A DNA stretch of 64,000 bases from Robertkochia marina (GTDB taxonomy: Bacteria > Bacteroidota > Bacteroidia > Flavobacteriales > Flavobacteriaceae). Numbering within the stretch: the stretch's first letter is position 1; every line of letters starts with the position of its first letter. Made by a program: the position numbers and the translations under genes. The stretch spans positions 806,001 through 870,000 of the forward strand of contig NZ_SSMC01000002.1 in the NCBI RefSeq assembly GCF_004799345.1, in the 5' to 3' direction. The notes below the pieces were generated by a model. That model made no database searches and was not told where the DNA came from. It saw nothing but the letters and a program-made list of their open reading frames with translations. Positions 29,682 through 39,617 of the stretch are shown in pieces.

Positions 29682-30323
29682 ATGGAAAAGGAAACCCTAA
29701 TAGAACATTGGGAAGCGGTTTATAAGAAGCAGGAGGATCACCAAAAAGCAAGCTGGTACCAGGAAGAGCCCGGAGTTGTTTTTGAATGGTTAAAAGCATT
29801 GCCTGAACGTTCGGGATTGTCTGTTATCGATATTGGAGCAGGCGACAGCTATTTTGTTGACCAGGCCCTGAAAGAAGGGTTTTACGACATAACGGCGCTT
29901 GACCTGTCGGCTCATGCGCTGGAAAAAGCGAAGAAGCGATTAGGAAAAAGGGCTTCTGAGGTTAGATGGATATGCTCAGATGTTACACAATTTAGCCCTT
30001 CCCGAACCTATCAGGTATGGCATGACAGGGCCACGTTTCATTTCTTACACTCAGAAGAAGCCCTTAAAGCCTATAAAAAAGTCTTGCAAACGGCATTAAA
30101 GCCCCGTGGGTATCTGGTGTTAGCCACCTTCTCTGAAGATGGACCTGACCGTTGCAGTGGGTTACCGGTTCGCCAATACGATGTAAAAACATTACAAAGT
30201 TATCTTGGTGCTAATTTTGAACTGATCGAGCATACTTTTTACGATCATCAAACACCCGGTGGGAAGATTCAAAATTTTATTTACACCCTTTTCAGAAGAG
30301 TTACAGCCCCAGAAACTCTTTAA
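29682..30323 (+). CDS. class I SAM-dependent methyltransferase
   Basis: 213 residues from the ATG at 29682; an in-frame TTG at 29673 is not needed. Motif I VIDIGAGDSYFVDQAL binds S-adenosylmethionine, followed by ITALDLSAHALEKA with the acidic ribose-binding residue and VRWICSDVTQF. The WHDRATFHFL block and the length suit the thiopurine methyltransferase/TehB-like group acting on small molecules. Its 3' end overlaps the convergent ytxJ gene by 23 nt. Confidence 0.88.
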   Translation: MEKETLIEHWEAVYKKQEDHQKASWYQEEPGVVFEWLKALPERSGLSVIDIGAGDSYFVDQALKEGFYDITALDLSAHALEKAKKRLGKRASEVRWICSDVTQFSPSRTYQVWHDRATFHFLHSEEALKAYKKVLQTALKPRGYLVLATFSEDGPDRCSGLPVRQYDVKTLQSYLGANFELIEHTFYDHQTPGGKIQNFIYTLFRRVTAPETL

Positions 30324-30693
30324 TGGTCGTAAGATCTATATCGCCATGAGAAGCATGGTACACAGCCTTTCCGTTCCTGATCAACATAACCTGGGGACTT
30401 TCATGTCTTACCCCAAAAGCTTCTGCCAGTTGTTCTGAAAGGTTCCTGTATTTTATAAGGTCGAGGAAATAACACCTGAGGGCGTCCTGCTCCAGGTCGT
30501 AATTGCGCTCGAGCCTGGAGAGCATCATACTGCTTATCCCGCAACGTGTACTATGCTTATAAACCATTACGGGCTGCTCGAACGAAACTTCTTTCAGCTC
30601 CTCCAGCATTAATTGATCAGTTAAGTGTTGCCACGAAAGTGACGAATTTTCAGGTTTATTAGTACCTCCTAATATTGAACCGAATAGCTTCAT
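30301..30693 (-). CDS. ytxJ: bacillithiol system redox-active protein YtxJ
   Basis: 130 residues. Thioredoxin-like fold with a single active cysteine in YKHSTRCGISSMML, then CYFLDLIKYRNLSEQLAEAFGV and the cis-Pro motif HESPQVMLI. This matches YtxJ/DUF2847, a monothiol protein placed in the bacillithiol redox network. It implies that the organism makes bacillithiol rather than glutathione, but the bsh genes are not in the window. It overlaps the convergent methyltransferase gene by 23 nt. Confidence 0.88.
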   Translation of the reverse strand: MKLFGSILGGTNKPENSSLSWQHLTDQLMLEELKEVSFEQPVMVYKHSTRCGISSMMLSRLERNYDLEQDALRCYFLDLIKYRNLSEQLAEAFGVRHESPQVMLIRNGKAVYHASHGDIDLTTIKEFLGL

Positions 30694-30798
30694 TTTATAA
30701 GGGTTTTCAGGTCATTAACTGCACTTGAACAAAACTCATCAGCGCCAAAATGTCTGCTTAAAAGCTTCATTAACAGCCATTTTGACCTGTATCATGAA

Positions 30799-30825
30799 TT
30801 GGAATATTTATTGACCGTATACTTG
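30799..30825 (+). promoter_or_regulatory. possible clpB promoter
   Basis: TTG at 30799-30801 and TATACTTG at 30818-30825 (one mismatch to TAnnTTTG) with a 16-nt spacer, shorter than usual. The -7 box ends 30 nt before the clpB ATG. Confidence 0.3.
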
Positions 30826-30855
30826 CGATCAAGAACTATAATAGAAATAAAAAAC

Positions 30856-33471
30856 ATGAATTTAAATAATTTCACCATAAAATCGCAAGAGGCCATCCAA
30901 CAGGCGCAACAGATCGCCCAGGGTTATGGTCATCAGCAAATTGAAAATGAACACATTTTCAAGGCCATTACTGAGGTCGATGAAAATGTACTTCCCTTCC
31001 TGCTTAAAAAGCTTAACGTTAAACTCAGCCTGATACAACAAATGGTTGACAGCACCTTACAGAGCTTTCCAAAAGTGGAAGGAGGAGAATTAATGTTGTC
31101 CCGATCTGCAGGAACCACACTCAATGAGGCCTCTAATTTGGCCAAAAAAATGAAGGATGACTTTGTAAGTGTAGAACATCTTATCTGGGCCATCTTTAAA
31201 TCAAACAGTAAGATCGCTCAGATGTTAAAAGATCAGGGCATTACTGAAAAGGCATTGCAGGCTGCTATCGAAGAGCTCAGGAAAGGAGACCGGGTAACCT
31301 CTGCCAGTGCTGAAGACACCTATAATTCTCTAAATAAATACGCTAAAAACCTTAACCAGCTTGCCAACGACGGAAAGCTGGATCCCGTGATCGGACGTGA
31401 TGAAGAGATTAGACGGGTTTTACAAATTCTATCCAGAAGAACCAAAAACAACCCCATGCTTGTTGGAGAGCCCGGTGTGGGTAAAACAGCCATTGCAGAA
31501 GGGCTCGCTCATCGAATCATTCAGGGCGATGTGCCGGAAAATTTAAAAGACAAGCAGATCTTTTCTCTTGACATGGGTGCCCTGATCGCAGGTGCTAAAT
31601 ACAAGGGGGAGTTTGAAGAGCGACTTAAGGCAGTCATTAAAGAGGTTACTACCTCCGACGGCAATATTGTGCTGTTTATTGATGAAATTCATACGCTGGT
31701 TGGTGCCGGAGGCGGACAGGGCGCTATGGATGCCGCTAACATTCTTAAACCGGCCCTTGCAAGAGGAGAACTAAGAGCTATTGGGGCTACCACCCTTGAT
31801 GAATACCAGAAATACTTTGAGAAAGATAAAGCTCTGGAGCGACGATTTCAAAAAGTAATGGTTGACGAACCCGATACCGAAAGTGCCATTTCCATTTTAC
31901 GGGGTATCAAAGAGAAATATGAAACCCACCACAAGGTGCGTATAAAAGATGAAGCCATCATCGCAGCGGTAGAACTTTCACAGCGGTACATTACCAATCG
32001 CTTCCTTCCCGACAAGGCCATTGATCTTATGGATGAAGCAGCTTCCAAGTTGAGAATGGAGATCAACTCCAAACCTGAAGAACTGGATGTACTGGATCGT
32101 AAGATCATGCAGTTGGAGATCGAAATAGAAGCCATTAAGCGCGAGGATGACGAGGTTAAATTAAAAGCCCTGAATGCCGACCTGGCCAATCTGAAAGATG
32201 AACGCCACGAAGTCTATGCAAAATGGTCAAGTGAAAAGGAAGTGGTAGACAAGGTTCAAACCACCAAAGAAGAGATCGAACATTTAAAACAGGAAGCCGA
32301 AAGAGCAGAACGGGATGGAGACTACGGTAAGGTAGCTGAGTTGAGGTACGGTAAGATCAAGGAAGCCCAGGAGAAACTGGATGAGCTGCAAAAGGAATTG
32401 CTGGAGCAGCAGCAAAGCGGCAACAGCCTGATCAAAGAAGAGGTTACCAATGAGGATATTGCCGAGGTAGTGGCCAAGTGGACCGGAATACCCGTAACCA
32501 AGATGCTGCAAAGCGAACGTGAAAAGCTCTTACTTCTTGAAGATGAGCTCCACAAAAGAGTGGTTGGGCAAGAGGAGGCTATACAAAGTGTTTCTGATGC
32601 GATCAGGAGAAGTCGTGCGGGATTACAGGATTCCAAAAAGCCCATTGGGTCTTTCCTTTTCCTGGGTACCACCGGGGTAGGAAAAACCGAATTAGCAAAG
32701 GCTCTGGCCGAATATTTATTCGATGATGATAATGCCATGACCCGCATCGATATGAGTGAATACCAGGAACGCCATGCAGTGAGCAGATTGGTCGGAGCAC
32801 CTCCCGGATATGTTGGTTATGATGAAGGTGGACAGCTCACCGAAGCAGTAAGGAGAAAACCCTATTCGGTGGTATTACTCGATGAGATCGAAAAAGCGCA
32901 CCCCGATACCTTCAATATTCTTTTACAGGTACTCGATGAAGGGCGACTTACTGATAATAAGGGCCGTTTGGCAGACTTCAGAAATACCATCATTATTATG
33001 ACCAGTAATATGGGAAGCCATATTATTCAGGAAAAATTTGATAATACCAATGATATTTTCAGCGCGATGGAGGCCGCCAAAATAGAGGTCCTTGGGTTAC
33101 TGAAGCAAAGTGTTCGTCCGGAGTTTCTTAACAGAATTGATGATATCATTATGTTCACTCCGCTTACAGAACAAAATATCAAAGACATTGTAGGTCTGCA
33201 ACTTAAGCAGCTTACCAGGATGGTAAGCAAGCAGGGAATTACCCTCGATGCCACTCCCGAGGCGCTGGCGCACCTGGCAAAACGAGGCTATGACCCTCAA
33301 TACGGGGCCAGACCTGTTAAGCGGGTCATTCAAAAAGAAGTCTTGAATCAATTATCTAAAGACATTCTTTCAGGAAAAGTTAGCACAGAAAGTATTATTC
33401 TGCTGGATGCCTTTAACGACGAGATCGTTTTTAGAAATCAGGACGACCTTGTAAATAAATCTGACTTATAG
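30856..33471 (+). CDS. clpB: ATP-dependent chaperone ClpB
   Basis: 871 residues from the ATG at 30856 ([15 protein letters not shown]), the standard ClpB start; the frame is open upstream through a TTG, which overlaps the likely promoter. N-domain (about 1-145), AAA1 with Walker A GEPGVGKT (204-211) and [15 protein letters not shown], a long coiled-coil M-domain (about 395-525) that marks ClpB, AAA2 with GTTGVGKT (604-611), and the C-terminal domain. With DnaK (also in this window) it resolubilises aggregated proteins after heat stress. Terminator at 33581. Confidence 0.97.
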   Translation: MNLNNFTIKSQEAIQQAQQIAQGYGHQQIENEHIFKAITEVDENVLPFLLKKLNVKLSLIQQMVDSTLQSFPKVEGGELMLSRSAGTTLNEASNLAKKMKDDFVSVEHLIWAIFKSNSKIAQMLKDQGITEKALQAAIEELRKGDRVTSASAEDTYNSLNKYAKNLNQLANDGKLDPVIGRDEEIRRVLQILSRRTKNNPMLVGEPGVGKTAIAEGLAHRIIQGDVPENLKDKQIFSLDMGALIAGAKYKGEFEERLKAVIKEVTTSDGNIVLFIDEIHTLVGAGGGQGAMDAANILKPALARGELRAIGATTLDEYQKYFEKDKALERRFQKVMVDEPDTESAISILRGIKEKYETHHKVRIKDEAIIAAVELSQRYITNRFLPDKAIDLMDEAASKLRMEINSKPEELDVLDRKIMQLEIEIEAIKREDDEVKLKALNADLANLKDERHEVYAKWSSEKEVVDKVQTTKEEIEHLKQEAERAERDGDYGKVAELRYGKIKEAQEKLDELQKELLEQQQSGNSLIKEEVTNEDIAEVVAKWTGIPVTKMLQSEREKLLLLEDELHKRVVGQEEAIQSVSDAIRRSRAGLQDSKKPIGSFLFLGTTGVGKTELAKALAEYLFDDDNAMTRIDMSEYQERHAVSRLVGAPPGYVGYDEGGQLTEAVRRKPYSVVLLDEIEKAHPDTFNILLQVLDEGRLTDNKGRLADFRNTIIIMTSNMGSHIIQEKFDNTNDIFSAMEAAKIEVLGLLKQSVRPEFLNRIDDIIMFTPLTEQNIKDIVGLQLKQLTRMVSKQGITLDATPEALAHLAKRGYDPQYGARPVKRVIQKEVLNQLSKDILSGKVSTESIILLDAFNDEIVFRNQDDLVNKSDL

Positions 33472-33580
33472 TGTAAGTGTTTGTGATACTATGCGACTAT
33501 TTCTGTAATGATAGTTTGCTTAAAATGAAGGTAGATAATTCGTGACTGGATTATTTAGTTTTAAGTTGGTTGGTTAGTTA

Positions 33581-33612
33581 GGCCCTTCCGGATCACCGGA
33601 GGGGCCTTTTTT
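33581..33612 (+). terminator. Rho-independent terminator of clpB
   Basis: Stem GGCCCTTCCG / CGGAGGGGCC with one G-T pair, then six T. It lies 109 nt after the clpB stop. Confidence 0.82.
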
Positions 33613-33681
33613 ATAAAACTCCTCAAAGATCACGATTATACCGTTCAGTATTATTATCTTTCGGTAAGCAAACACCTGGGT

Positions 33682-34278
33682 ATGATCACGAAAGCGGAAC
33701 GAACCACACAATTCATAACCGAAACCATAGCCCCGATCTTTAACCGAAAAGGGTATGAAGCGACCAGTTTAAATGATATTACCGCGGCCACTGGACTTAC
33801 CAAGGGAGCGGTTTACGGAAATTTTAAGAATAAGGAAAATCTTTATTTGCAGTGTTTTGACCATCTGGCGAAAACAATCACTTCCCGGCTTCAATACCGG
33901 GTTTCTTTAGCAGCATCCCCCATGGAAGGACTGTTTCACTTTACCACCTTTTATAAAGAATATTTAGACTTCACCTCCCCATTTGGCGGTTGCCCCATTA
34001 TCAATTACGGATCAGACAGTAAACACCTCAACCCTGAAATGAATCTTAGAGTTCTGGAGGTCGCTGATCAGATCGAAAAAATACTTACCGATCTGATCGA
34101 GCAGGGAAAAGCTCAGGGTACCATCAGAAAAAACATTAACGGCCCTGTTTACGCCAAAAGATTTTTTTCCCTGATACAGGGTGCTGTTTTTATGTCTCAG
34201 GTCTCTGACGACGCCTCCTATCTTTCCGACGCCATGAATGTTATCATAGATACCATGAATCAACGGTTTAAAATCTAG
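33682..34278 (+). CDS. TetR/AcrR family transcriptional regulator
   Basis: 198 residues. N-terminal helix-turn-helix (about 10-55: TIAPIFNRKGYEATSLNDI, then ITAATGLTKGAVYGNFKNKENLY), the typical TetR operator-binding domain, and a helical ligand domain. The ligand is unknown. It lies 3 nt before deoC, so they are probably cotranscribed, and it may control the deoC and transporter genes. No operator could be identified. Confidence 0.9.
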   Translation: MITKAERTTQFITETIAPIFNRKGYEATSLNDITAATGLTKGAVYGNFKNKENLYLQCFDHLAKTITSRLQYRVSLAASPMEGLFHFTTFYKEYLDFTSPFGGCPIINYGSDSKHLNPEMNLRVLEVADQIEKILTDLIEQGKAQGTIRKNINGPVYAKRFFSLIQGAVFMSQVSDDASYLSDAMNVIIDTMNQRFKI

Positions 34279-34281
34279 AAC

Positions 34282-34938
34282 ATGAATACTATAAACGGTT
34301 ATATTGATCACACCCTTTTAAATCCGACTGCCACCAAAGAAATGATCATTGCCTTATGCAGTGAGGCTAATTTGTACAAATTCAAATCGGTTTGTGTACA
34401 TGGGTCCCATGTAGACACAGCCTACGAGCAGCTTCGTGACACCCCTGTTTTGGTATGCACAGTAGTTGGTTTCCCCCTGGGAGCTTCTTCCACTGCATCA
34501 AAGATAGCAGAAGCAGAACATGCTGTATCTGACGGGGCCTCAGAAATTGACATGGTGGTGAACCAGGGATGGATCAAGGAAAAAGATTATCACCGGGTCT
34601 TACAGGAGGTACACTTTGTAAAAAAAGCCATTGCCGGAGCCGAACTGAAGGTGATCATTGAAACCAGTAATCTTAGTGAATCGGAGATCGAAGCAACTTC
34701 CAGGGCGGTAGTAGACGGAGGAGCTGATTTTGTAAAAACTTCCACCGGGTTTGGCCAACGGGGCGCATCTTTAGACGATATACGAATCATCAGGAACGCC
34801 ATTGGAAACTCTGCTTTTATCAAGGCTTCGGGCGGCATCAAGAACTATGAACAAGCCCGGGCCTTTATTGATGCCGGAGCCCATAGAATTGGCACCTCCA
34901 GCGGGGTTCAGATCGTCAATGAATTTGGTCGGCAATAA
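34282..34938 (+). CDS. deoC: deoxyribose-phosphate aldolase
   Basis: 218 residues. Starts NGYIDHTLLNPTATKEM, has SVCVHGSHV, the proton-relay Lys motif VKVIIETSNL-like at about 115-125 and the Schiff-base lysine K152 in FVKTSTGFG, then IKASGGI. It cleaves 2-deoxyribose 5-phosphate to glyceraldehyde 3-phosphate and acetaldehyde in deoxynucleoside salvage. It follows the TetR gene by 3 nt and ends one nucleotide from the convergent transporter gene. Confidence 0.95.
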   Translation: MNTINGYIDHTLLNPTATKEMIIALCSEANLYKFKSVCVHGSHVDTAYEQLRDTPVLVCTVVGFPLGASSTASKIAEAEHAVSDGASEIDMVVNQGWIKEKDYHRVLQEVHFVKKAIAGAELKVIIETSNLSESEIEATSRAVVDGGADFVKTSTGFGQRGASLDDIRIIRNAIGNSAFIKASGGIKNYEQARAFIDAGAHRIGTSSGVQIVNEFGRQ

Positions 34939-34939
34939 G

Positions 34940-36250
34940 CTAATCACCGTCATTTTTAAGAGGTACCCGAAGCAGCAAAAACACCCCAATAACGAACAAT
35001 ACTCCTAAAAATATCACTGAATTTCGCACGCTTTCACTGTACTGAGCTATCAGAGCATAAAGGGTCAACCCTATAAAGAGCCCTACTTTTTCTGCCACAT
35101 CATAAAAGCTGAAATAAGAGGTAGTGTCTTGGGTTTTAGGAAGGAATTTAGAGTAGGTTGAACGGGAAAGCGCTTGTATACCTCCCATTACCAAACCAAC
35201 CACAGATGCTGCAAAATAGAACTGAACTGGTTTCTTAACGGTGTAAGCATATACGCAGATACCCACCCAAATGATATTGATAACTATTAGGGCGGGAATA
35301 TTTCCGTATTTAAAGGAGGCTCTTGAAGTAAGCCATGCACCAAGGATAGCCACCAACTGTATCAGTAATACAGACACAATGAGCCCCACGGTACGTTCAT
35401 CGGCACTACTCCACTCCAATTCTTCTTCGGCAAAGTAGGAGGCTACCAGCATCACGGTTTGCACTGCCATACTGTACACAAAAAACGCCCCCAGGTATCT
35501 TTTGAGTCTTTTATCATTTCCCAGGTTGATCCATACTGATCGTAATTCTCTGTAGCCGTTCAAAAGTAATCTTCGGTGCACCTTACCGCTGTTATCATTT
35601 CCTGCAGGAAGATGATAAAAGCTGTATTGGGCAAATCCGGCCCACCAGATACCTACCATGACAAATGACAGCCTTGTTGGCAAGGCTTCACTTGTGAACC
35701 CGAACCACTCAAACTTCATAATCATCAACAAGTTGAGCAACAACAACAAAACACTGCCCAGGTAGCCCAAAGAGTATCCTTTAGCACTTATACTGTCCTG
35801 CTGTTCGGGTCGGGCGATGTCAGGAAGGTAGGAGTTATAGAACACAATACTCCCCCAAAACCCAATAAGCCCCAACAAATAGGCCAATAACCCCCAATAA
35901 ATATTTTCAAGAGAAAACCAATACAGCCCGATACAGGAAAGTGACCCCAGGTAACAGAAAAACTTAAGAAAGACCTTCTTATTTCCAACATAATCGGCAA
36001 TTCCCGAAAGAATAGGACTAATGAGCGACACGATCAAAAAAGCGGCAGCTGTTACATAGACAATAAGCGGCGCCCTTGCTATCATGACCCCAAAGACTTC
36101 GATTTTTTCTACCCCCGAAGCCCTGAAGAGAGCCCCGTAATAAAGGGGGAAAATGGCGGAAGCAATGGTTAAACTATATACAGAATTAGCCCAATCATAA
36201 AAGGCCCAGGCATTTAAAAGTTTCTTACTTCCTTTAGCGAGTTGATTCAT
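34940..36250 (-). CDS. MFS transporter, UMF1 family
   Basis: 436 residues with 12 predicted membrane helices. The start KLLNAWAFYDWANSVYSLTI is the signature of the UMF1 (Atg22-related) family, whose substrates are poorly known (amino acids in yeast vacuoles). The mid-protein loop VMGGIQALSRSTYSKFLPKTQ is also typical. Inner membrane. Its minus-strand start lies just after a terminator for the M48 gene, so it has its own promoter. Confidence 0.9.
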   Translation of the reverse strand: MNQLAKGSKKLLNAWAFYDWANSVYSLTIASAIFPLYYGALFRASGVEKIEVFGVMIARAPLIVYVTAAAFLIVSLISPILSGIADYVGNKKVFLKFFCYLGSLSCIGLYWFSLENIYWGLLAYLLGLIGFWGSIVFYNSYLPDIARPEQQDSISAKGYSLGYLGSVLLLLLNLLMIMKFEWFGFTSEALPTRLSFVMVGIWWAGFAQYSFYHLPAGNDNSGKVHRRLLLNGYRELRSVWINLGNDKRLKRYLGAFFVYSMAVQTVMLVASYFAEEELEWSSADERTVGLIVSVLLIQLVAILGAWLTSRASFKYGNIPALIVINIIWVGICVYAYTVKKPVQFYFAASVVGLVMGGIQALSRSTYSKFLPKTQDTTSYFSFYDVAEKVGLFIGLTLYALIAQYSESVRNSVIFLGVLFVIGVFLLLRVPLKNDGD

Positions 36251-36263
36251 AAGGTTGGTTCAT

Positions 36264-36292
36264 AAAAAAGCCGTTCCTGGAGAGAACGGCTT
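36264..36292 (-). terminator. Rho-independent terminator after the M48 peptidase gene
   Basis: Perfect 9-bp stem AAGCCGTTC / GAACGGCTT with a 7-nt loop, followed on the minus strand by a T-run. It closes the minus-strand unit that starts at glgE. Confidence 0.88.
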
Positions 36293-36320
36293 CCAATATA
36301 TACATTTTACTTCTGACGGT

Positions 36321-37133
36321 CTAGTTTTGAAATTCTGTAACCCCGAATGACGCAGCCTCTGCCCTTGCGTTAGGCGCATTGGCCCTTAGGTTTTGAATAC
36401 GTGTTGAACTGCTGGGGTGGGTACTCAGAATCTCCGGTGGCCCTCCGTTACCTGACTCGGCCATACGTTCCCACAAATTAGCAGCCGCCATCGGATCATA
36501 ACCGGCAATGGCCATTAATCGCTGCCCGATCAGGTCGGCCTCATTTTCATGGCTTCTGCTAAAAGGCAGCATGACCCCAACTGTAGACCCTACCCCATAG
36601 GCGGCATTGAAAATTAAATTCTTATCCCGATCACTCATGGTGGCCAAGTTTCCGGCAACAAGAACTCCTTTTTGTATCGTACTGGCACTCATACGCTGGG
36701 CCCCATGATCTACAAGGGCATGCGCCACTTCGTGCCCCATTACTGCTGCAATTCCCGCCTCAGTTTCGCATACGGGCAAAATTCCGGTGTAAAAAACGAT
36801 CTTTCCTCCGGGCATACACCAGGCATTTAACTGCTCACTCTTAACCAGGTTATATTCCCATCGATAATCATTTAGGTACCCCTGGTATCCGTTGGCATTA
36901 AACCATTGTTCGGCAGCAATTTTAATTCGCTGTCCTACCCGCTTGATCATTTCGGACTCTTCTGTGTTTCGAATCACTTCATTTTCGGCGAGAAAGGCAT
37001 CATATTGCTGAAAGGCAGAGGGAAACAGTGCACTGTTATCCTGGAAATTTAACGTCTTTTTTCCTGTAAACGGATTGGTCTTGCACGATACTACGAGGCC
37101 AATAAAAACAAGAATTGTTACTAATTTTTTCAT
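36321..37133 (-). CDS. M48 family metallopeptidase lipoprotein
   Basis: 270 residues. Lipoprotein signal with Cys17 (GLVVSC). Zinc motif H134-E135-x2-H138 (GHEVAHALVDH) and the third ligand Glu198 in SHENEADLIGQRL, as in LoiP/BepA-type M48 proteases. These act in the periplasm on misfolded outer-membrane proteins. The C-terminal part ends STHPSSSTRIQNLRA. It begins 22 nt after the GH31 stop, so it is the last gene of the alpha-glucan operon by spacing, though its role there is unclear. Confidence 0.92.
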   Translation of the reverse strand: MKKLVTILVFIGLVVSCKTNPFTGKKTLNFQDNSALFPSAFQQYDAFLAENEVIRNTEESEMIKRVGQRIKIAAEQWFNANGYQGYLNDYRWEYNLVKSEQLNAWCMPGGKIVFYTGILPVCETEAGIAAVMGHEVAHALVDHGAQRMSASTIQKGVLVAGNLATMSDRDKNLIFNAAYGVGSTVGVMLPFSRSHENEADLIGQRLMAIAGYDPMAAANLWERMAESGNGGPPEILSTHPSSSTRIQNLRANAPNARAEAASFGVTEFQN

Positions 37134-37155
37134 CGTCTTTTATCGTTTAATTCCT

Positions 37156-39561
37156 TTACTGCTGTTCTCCAATAATATGGATCTCAGTAAAGTTTTTAGG
37201 TATTATCATGGTTTTATCACCATTCATTTTGACATCCTTTAACGGGATTTGAGCATTATCAAGATAAATAGATTTTACATTGAACGGCAAACCGTGAAGT
37301 ACCAATTTAAGTTTTTTGTAAGGTGTTTCGTATTTCCCCTCCTTAAATTGCTGAATGATCAATTGGTTCTCCCGGCCGGTAAGCCTGAACTTTCTTAAAC
37401 TATACCTACCTTTTTTGTAATCATAGCCATCTCCGGCATCCTCATATACCTTAGATATTTCTGTGCCTTCGGCGTAATACACATGAAGCGTCAGCTCTTT
37501 GAGTTCTTTCTCTCCCACGTATTGCTGTACCGGATAATTAGGCACAATTGCACCTTCTTTTACAAAGACAGGTACCTGGTCAATATCGGCTTCCACCCAG
37601 GTTTCTTTCCCGCCGCTCAGCAAATCATTGGTCCAAAAATTATACCACTTACCGCGGGGTAAGTACATTCTTCTGCCTTTGGCGTTAGGTTCGAGGATGG
37701 GACACACTAAAATGTGGTTTCCAAAAATAAATTCATCATTTCTATAATGCGTATGCTGATCTTCCTGATCGTAATACATCAATGATTTCAACATAGGCAC
37801 CCCATCGGTCATATACTCCCAGAACATGGTGTAGAGATAAGGCAAGAGCTTGTAGCGAAGCTCGATGAATTTACGGGTAATATCAGTCACCTCGATATCG
37901 AACGACCAGGGCTCCTGATCGCCGTGATCACCACTGGAGTGCACCCTGCAGAAGGGATGAAAGATACCCAGCTGTATCCATCTTAAAAAGAGTTCTCCCG
38001 AAGGTTGTTCTGCGAATCCTCCGATATCAGATCCTGTAAATGACATCCCGCTCATACACATGCGCTGTACCTGGATATTAGCGATCCACAGATGTTCCCA
38101 GGTGGCTACATTATCTCCGGTCCAGGAAGAGGTAAAACGCTGGGCTCCTGAGTAGGCTGCCCGTGTGATCACGAAAGGCCGCTTTGGAAAGGTGTATTTA
38201 CGCATCCCTTCATAAGTAGCCCTGGCCATTTGCATCCCGTAGATATTGTGCGCCTTGCGATGGCTACATGGGTGGCCATCGTAATTATGGCGAACATCAT
38301 CCGGGAAGGTCTTTCCGGGCACTTCCATAACTGCAGGCTCGTTCATATCATTCCAGATACCCCTTACCCCGATCTCGGCAATAAGCTCTTTATATAGTCC
38401 GGCCCACCAATCCCGAACTTCCGGGTTGGTAAAGTCAGGAAAATTACATTCTCCCGGCCAAACCTTTCCTTTCATATACGGCCCATCGGCACGCTTGCAG
38501 AAATAGTCATTCTCAACAGCCTGTTGATATACCCAGTAATCCTTGTCGATCTTAATACCCGGGTCTATAATGGCAATAGTTTTAAATCCGTCCTCAAGCA
38601 GTTCATCAACCATACGCTTCGGATCCGGAAAATATTCCTTATTCCAGGTAAAGCATCGAAACTGGTCCATATAATCAATATCGAGATAGATCCCATCGCA
38701 GGGTATCTTGAGATCCCTGAATTTTTTGGTGACTTCCTTTACCCTGCTTTCAGGATAATAACTCCATTTACACTGATGAAAGCCGAGGGTCCACAAGGGT
38801 GGCAATTCCGGTTTTCCTGTCAGGTCGGTATACCCTTGAACAACTTCAGAAACCTTAGGTCCATAGATAAAATAATAATTCATCTCTCCTCCATCGGCCC
38901 AGAAGGAAGTAACATTTCGGCGCTCATGGCAAAAATCGAAATGTGTTCTAAAAGTATTGTCAAAAAAGATCCCGTAGGCGGTTTTATGGTGAAGTCCTAC
39001 GTAAAACGGTACAGCCTTATACAGGGGATTATGGTCTTTTCCGAAAGCGTATTGGTCGGTATTCCAATTTTCAATGCGCTTCCCTCTCAGGTTTAGTTGA
39101 GAAGGCTTATCGCCCATGGCGTAATAGCTTTCTGATTCCTGAGCATCCTTGCTCATTTTCACAATATTCCCTCCGTACAGATAGCTCTCTTCCCAGTGAA
39201 AACCCAATTCATCTTCATTGATCACCCTGCCTTTGGTGTCGGCAATACTGACCCTTAGATCCTTCTTGTTAATGGTTACCACCAGTTTGGCAGTTTTCAG
39301 AATATAGGCGGTTTCCTCCTCCTTTACCTCAAGGTGATTAAAACCATAGGTAGCGTTCTTGTCTATAGCATAAGAGAAGTCGGGCTCAAAACCTTCTTCT
39401 GTAGCATACCTGAACCTAAGAACGCTGTCTCGTAAAATGGTTATGGTAAGGGTAACGTTATTTTCAGTATAAAAAGAGACCTTGTCTACTTCTTTCTTGT
39501 AAGCTGTTATATTGGAGGGATATAAATTCCCTTTATATTCAAGTTCAGTGTTGGTTATCAT
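37156..39561 (-). CDS. GH31 family alpha-glucosidase
   Basis: 801 residues. N-terminal beta domain, a (beta/alpha)8 catalytic barrel and C-terminal beta domains. The nucleophile D405 lies in GIWNDMNEP, the GH31 signature, and PPLWTLGFHQCKWSYYPE and DGIYLDIDYMDQFRCFT are typical of GH31. There is no clear signal peptide, so it is probably cytosolic. It would release glucose from alpha-glucan or oligosaccharide ends. It follows glgB by 56 nt in the glgE operon, linking glucan breakdown to the GlgE route. Confidence 0.94.
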   Translation of the reverse strand: MITNTELEYKGNLYPSNITAYKKEVDKVSFYTENNVTLTITILRDSVLRFRYATEEGFEPDFSYAIDKNATYGFNHLEVKEEETAYILKTAKLVVTINKKDLRVSIADTKGRVINEDELGFHWEESYLYGGNIVKMSKDAQESESYYAMGDKPSQLNLRGKRIENWNTDQYAFGKDHNPLYKAVPFYVGLHHKTAYGIFFDNTFRTHFDFCHERRNVTSFWADGGEMNYYFIYGPKVSEVVQGYTDLTGKPELPPLWTLGFHQCKWSYYPESRVKEVTKKFRDLKIPCDGIYLDIDYMDQFRCFTWNKEYFPDPKRMVDELLEDGFKTIAIIDPGIKIDKDYWVYQQAVENDYFCKRADGPYMKGKVWPGECNFPDFTNPEVRDWWAGLYKELIAEIGVRGIWNDMNEPAVMEVPGKTFPDDVRHNYDGHPCSHRKAHNIYGMQMARATYEGMRKYTFPKRPFVITRAAYSGAQRFTSSWTGDNVATWEHLWIANIQVQRMCMSGMSFTGSDIGGFAEQPSGELFLRWIQLGIFHPFCRVHSSGDHGDQEPWSFDIEVTDITRKFIELRYKLLPYLYTMFWEYMTDGVPMLKSLMYYDQEDQHTHYRNDEFIFGNHILVCPILEPNAKGRRMYLPRGKWYNFWTNDLLSGGKETWVEADIDQVPVFVKEGAIVPNYPVQQYVGEKELKELTLHVYYAEGTEISKVYEDAGDGYDYKKGRYSLRKFRLTGRENQLIIQQFKEGKYETPYKKLKLVLHGLPFNVKSIYLDNAQIPLKDVKMNGDKTMIIPKNFTEIHIIGEQQ

Positions 39562-39617
39562 TTCTTCATTTTTGGCCTCCTAAAATAAATCATTTCCCGA
39601 TAAATATGCCCCTCTTA

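Noticed and set aside
38524-39096. 190-codon plus-strand open frame inside the GH31 gene
   Set aside because: Antisense shadow of a gene with complete GH31 motifs.
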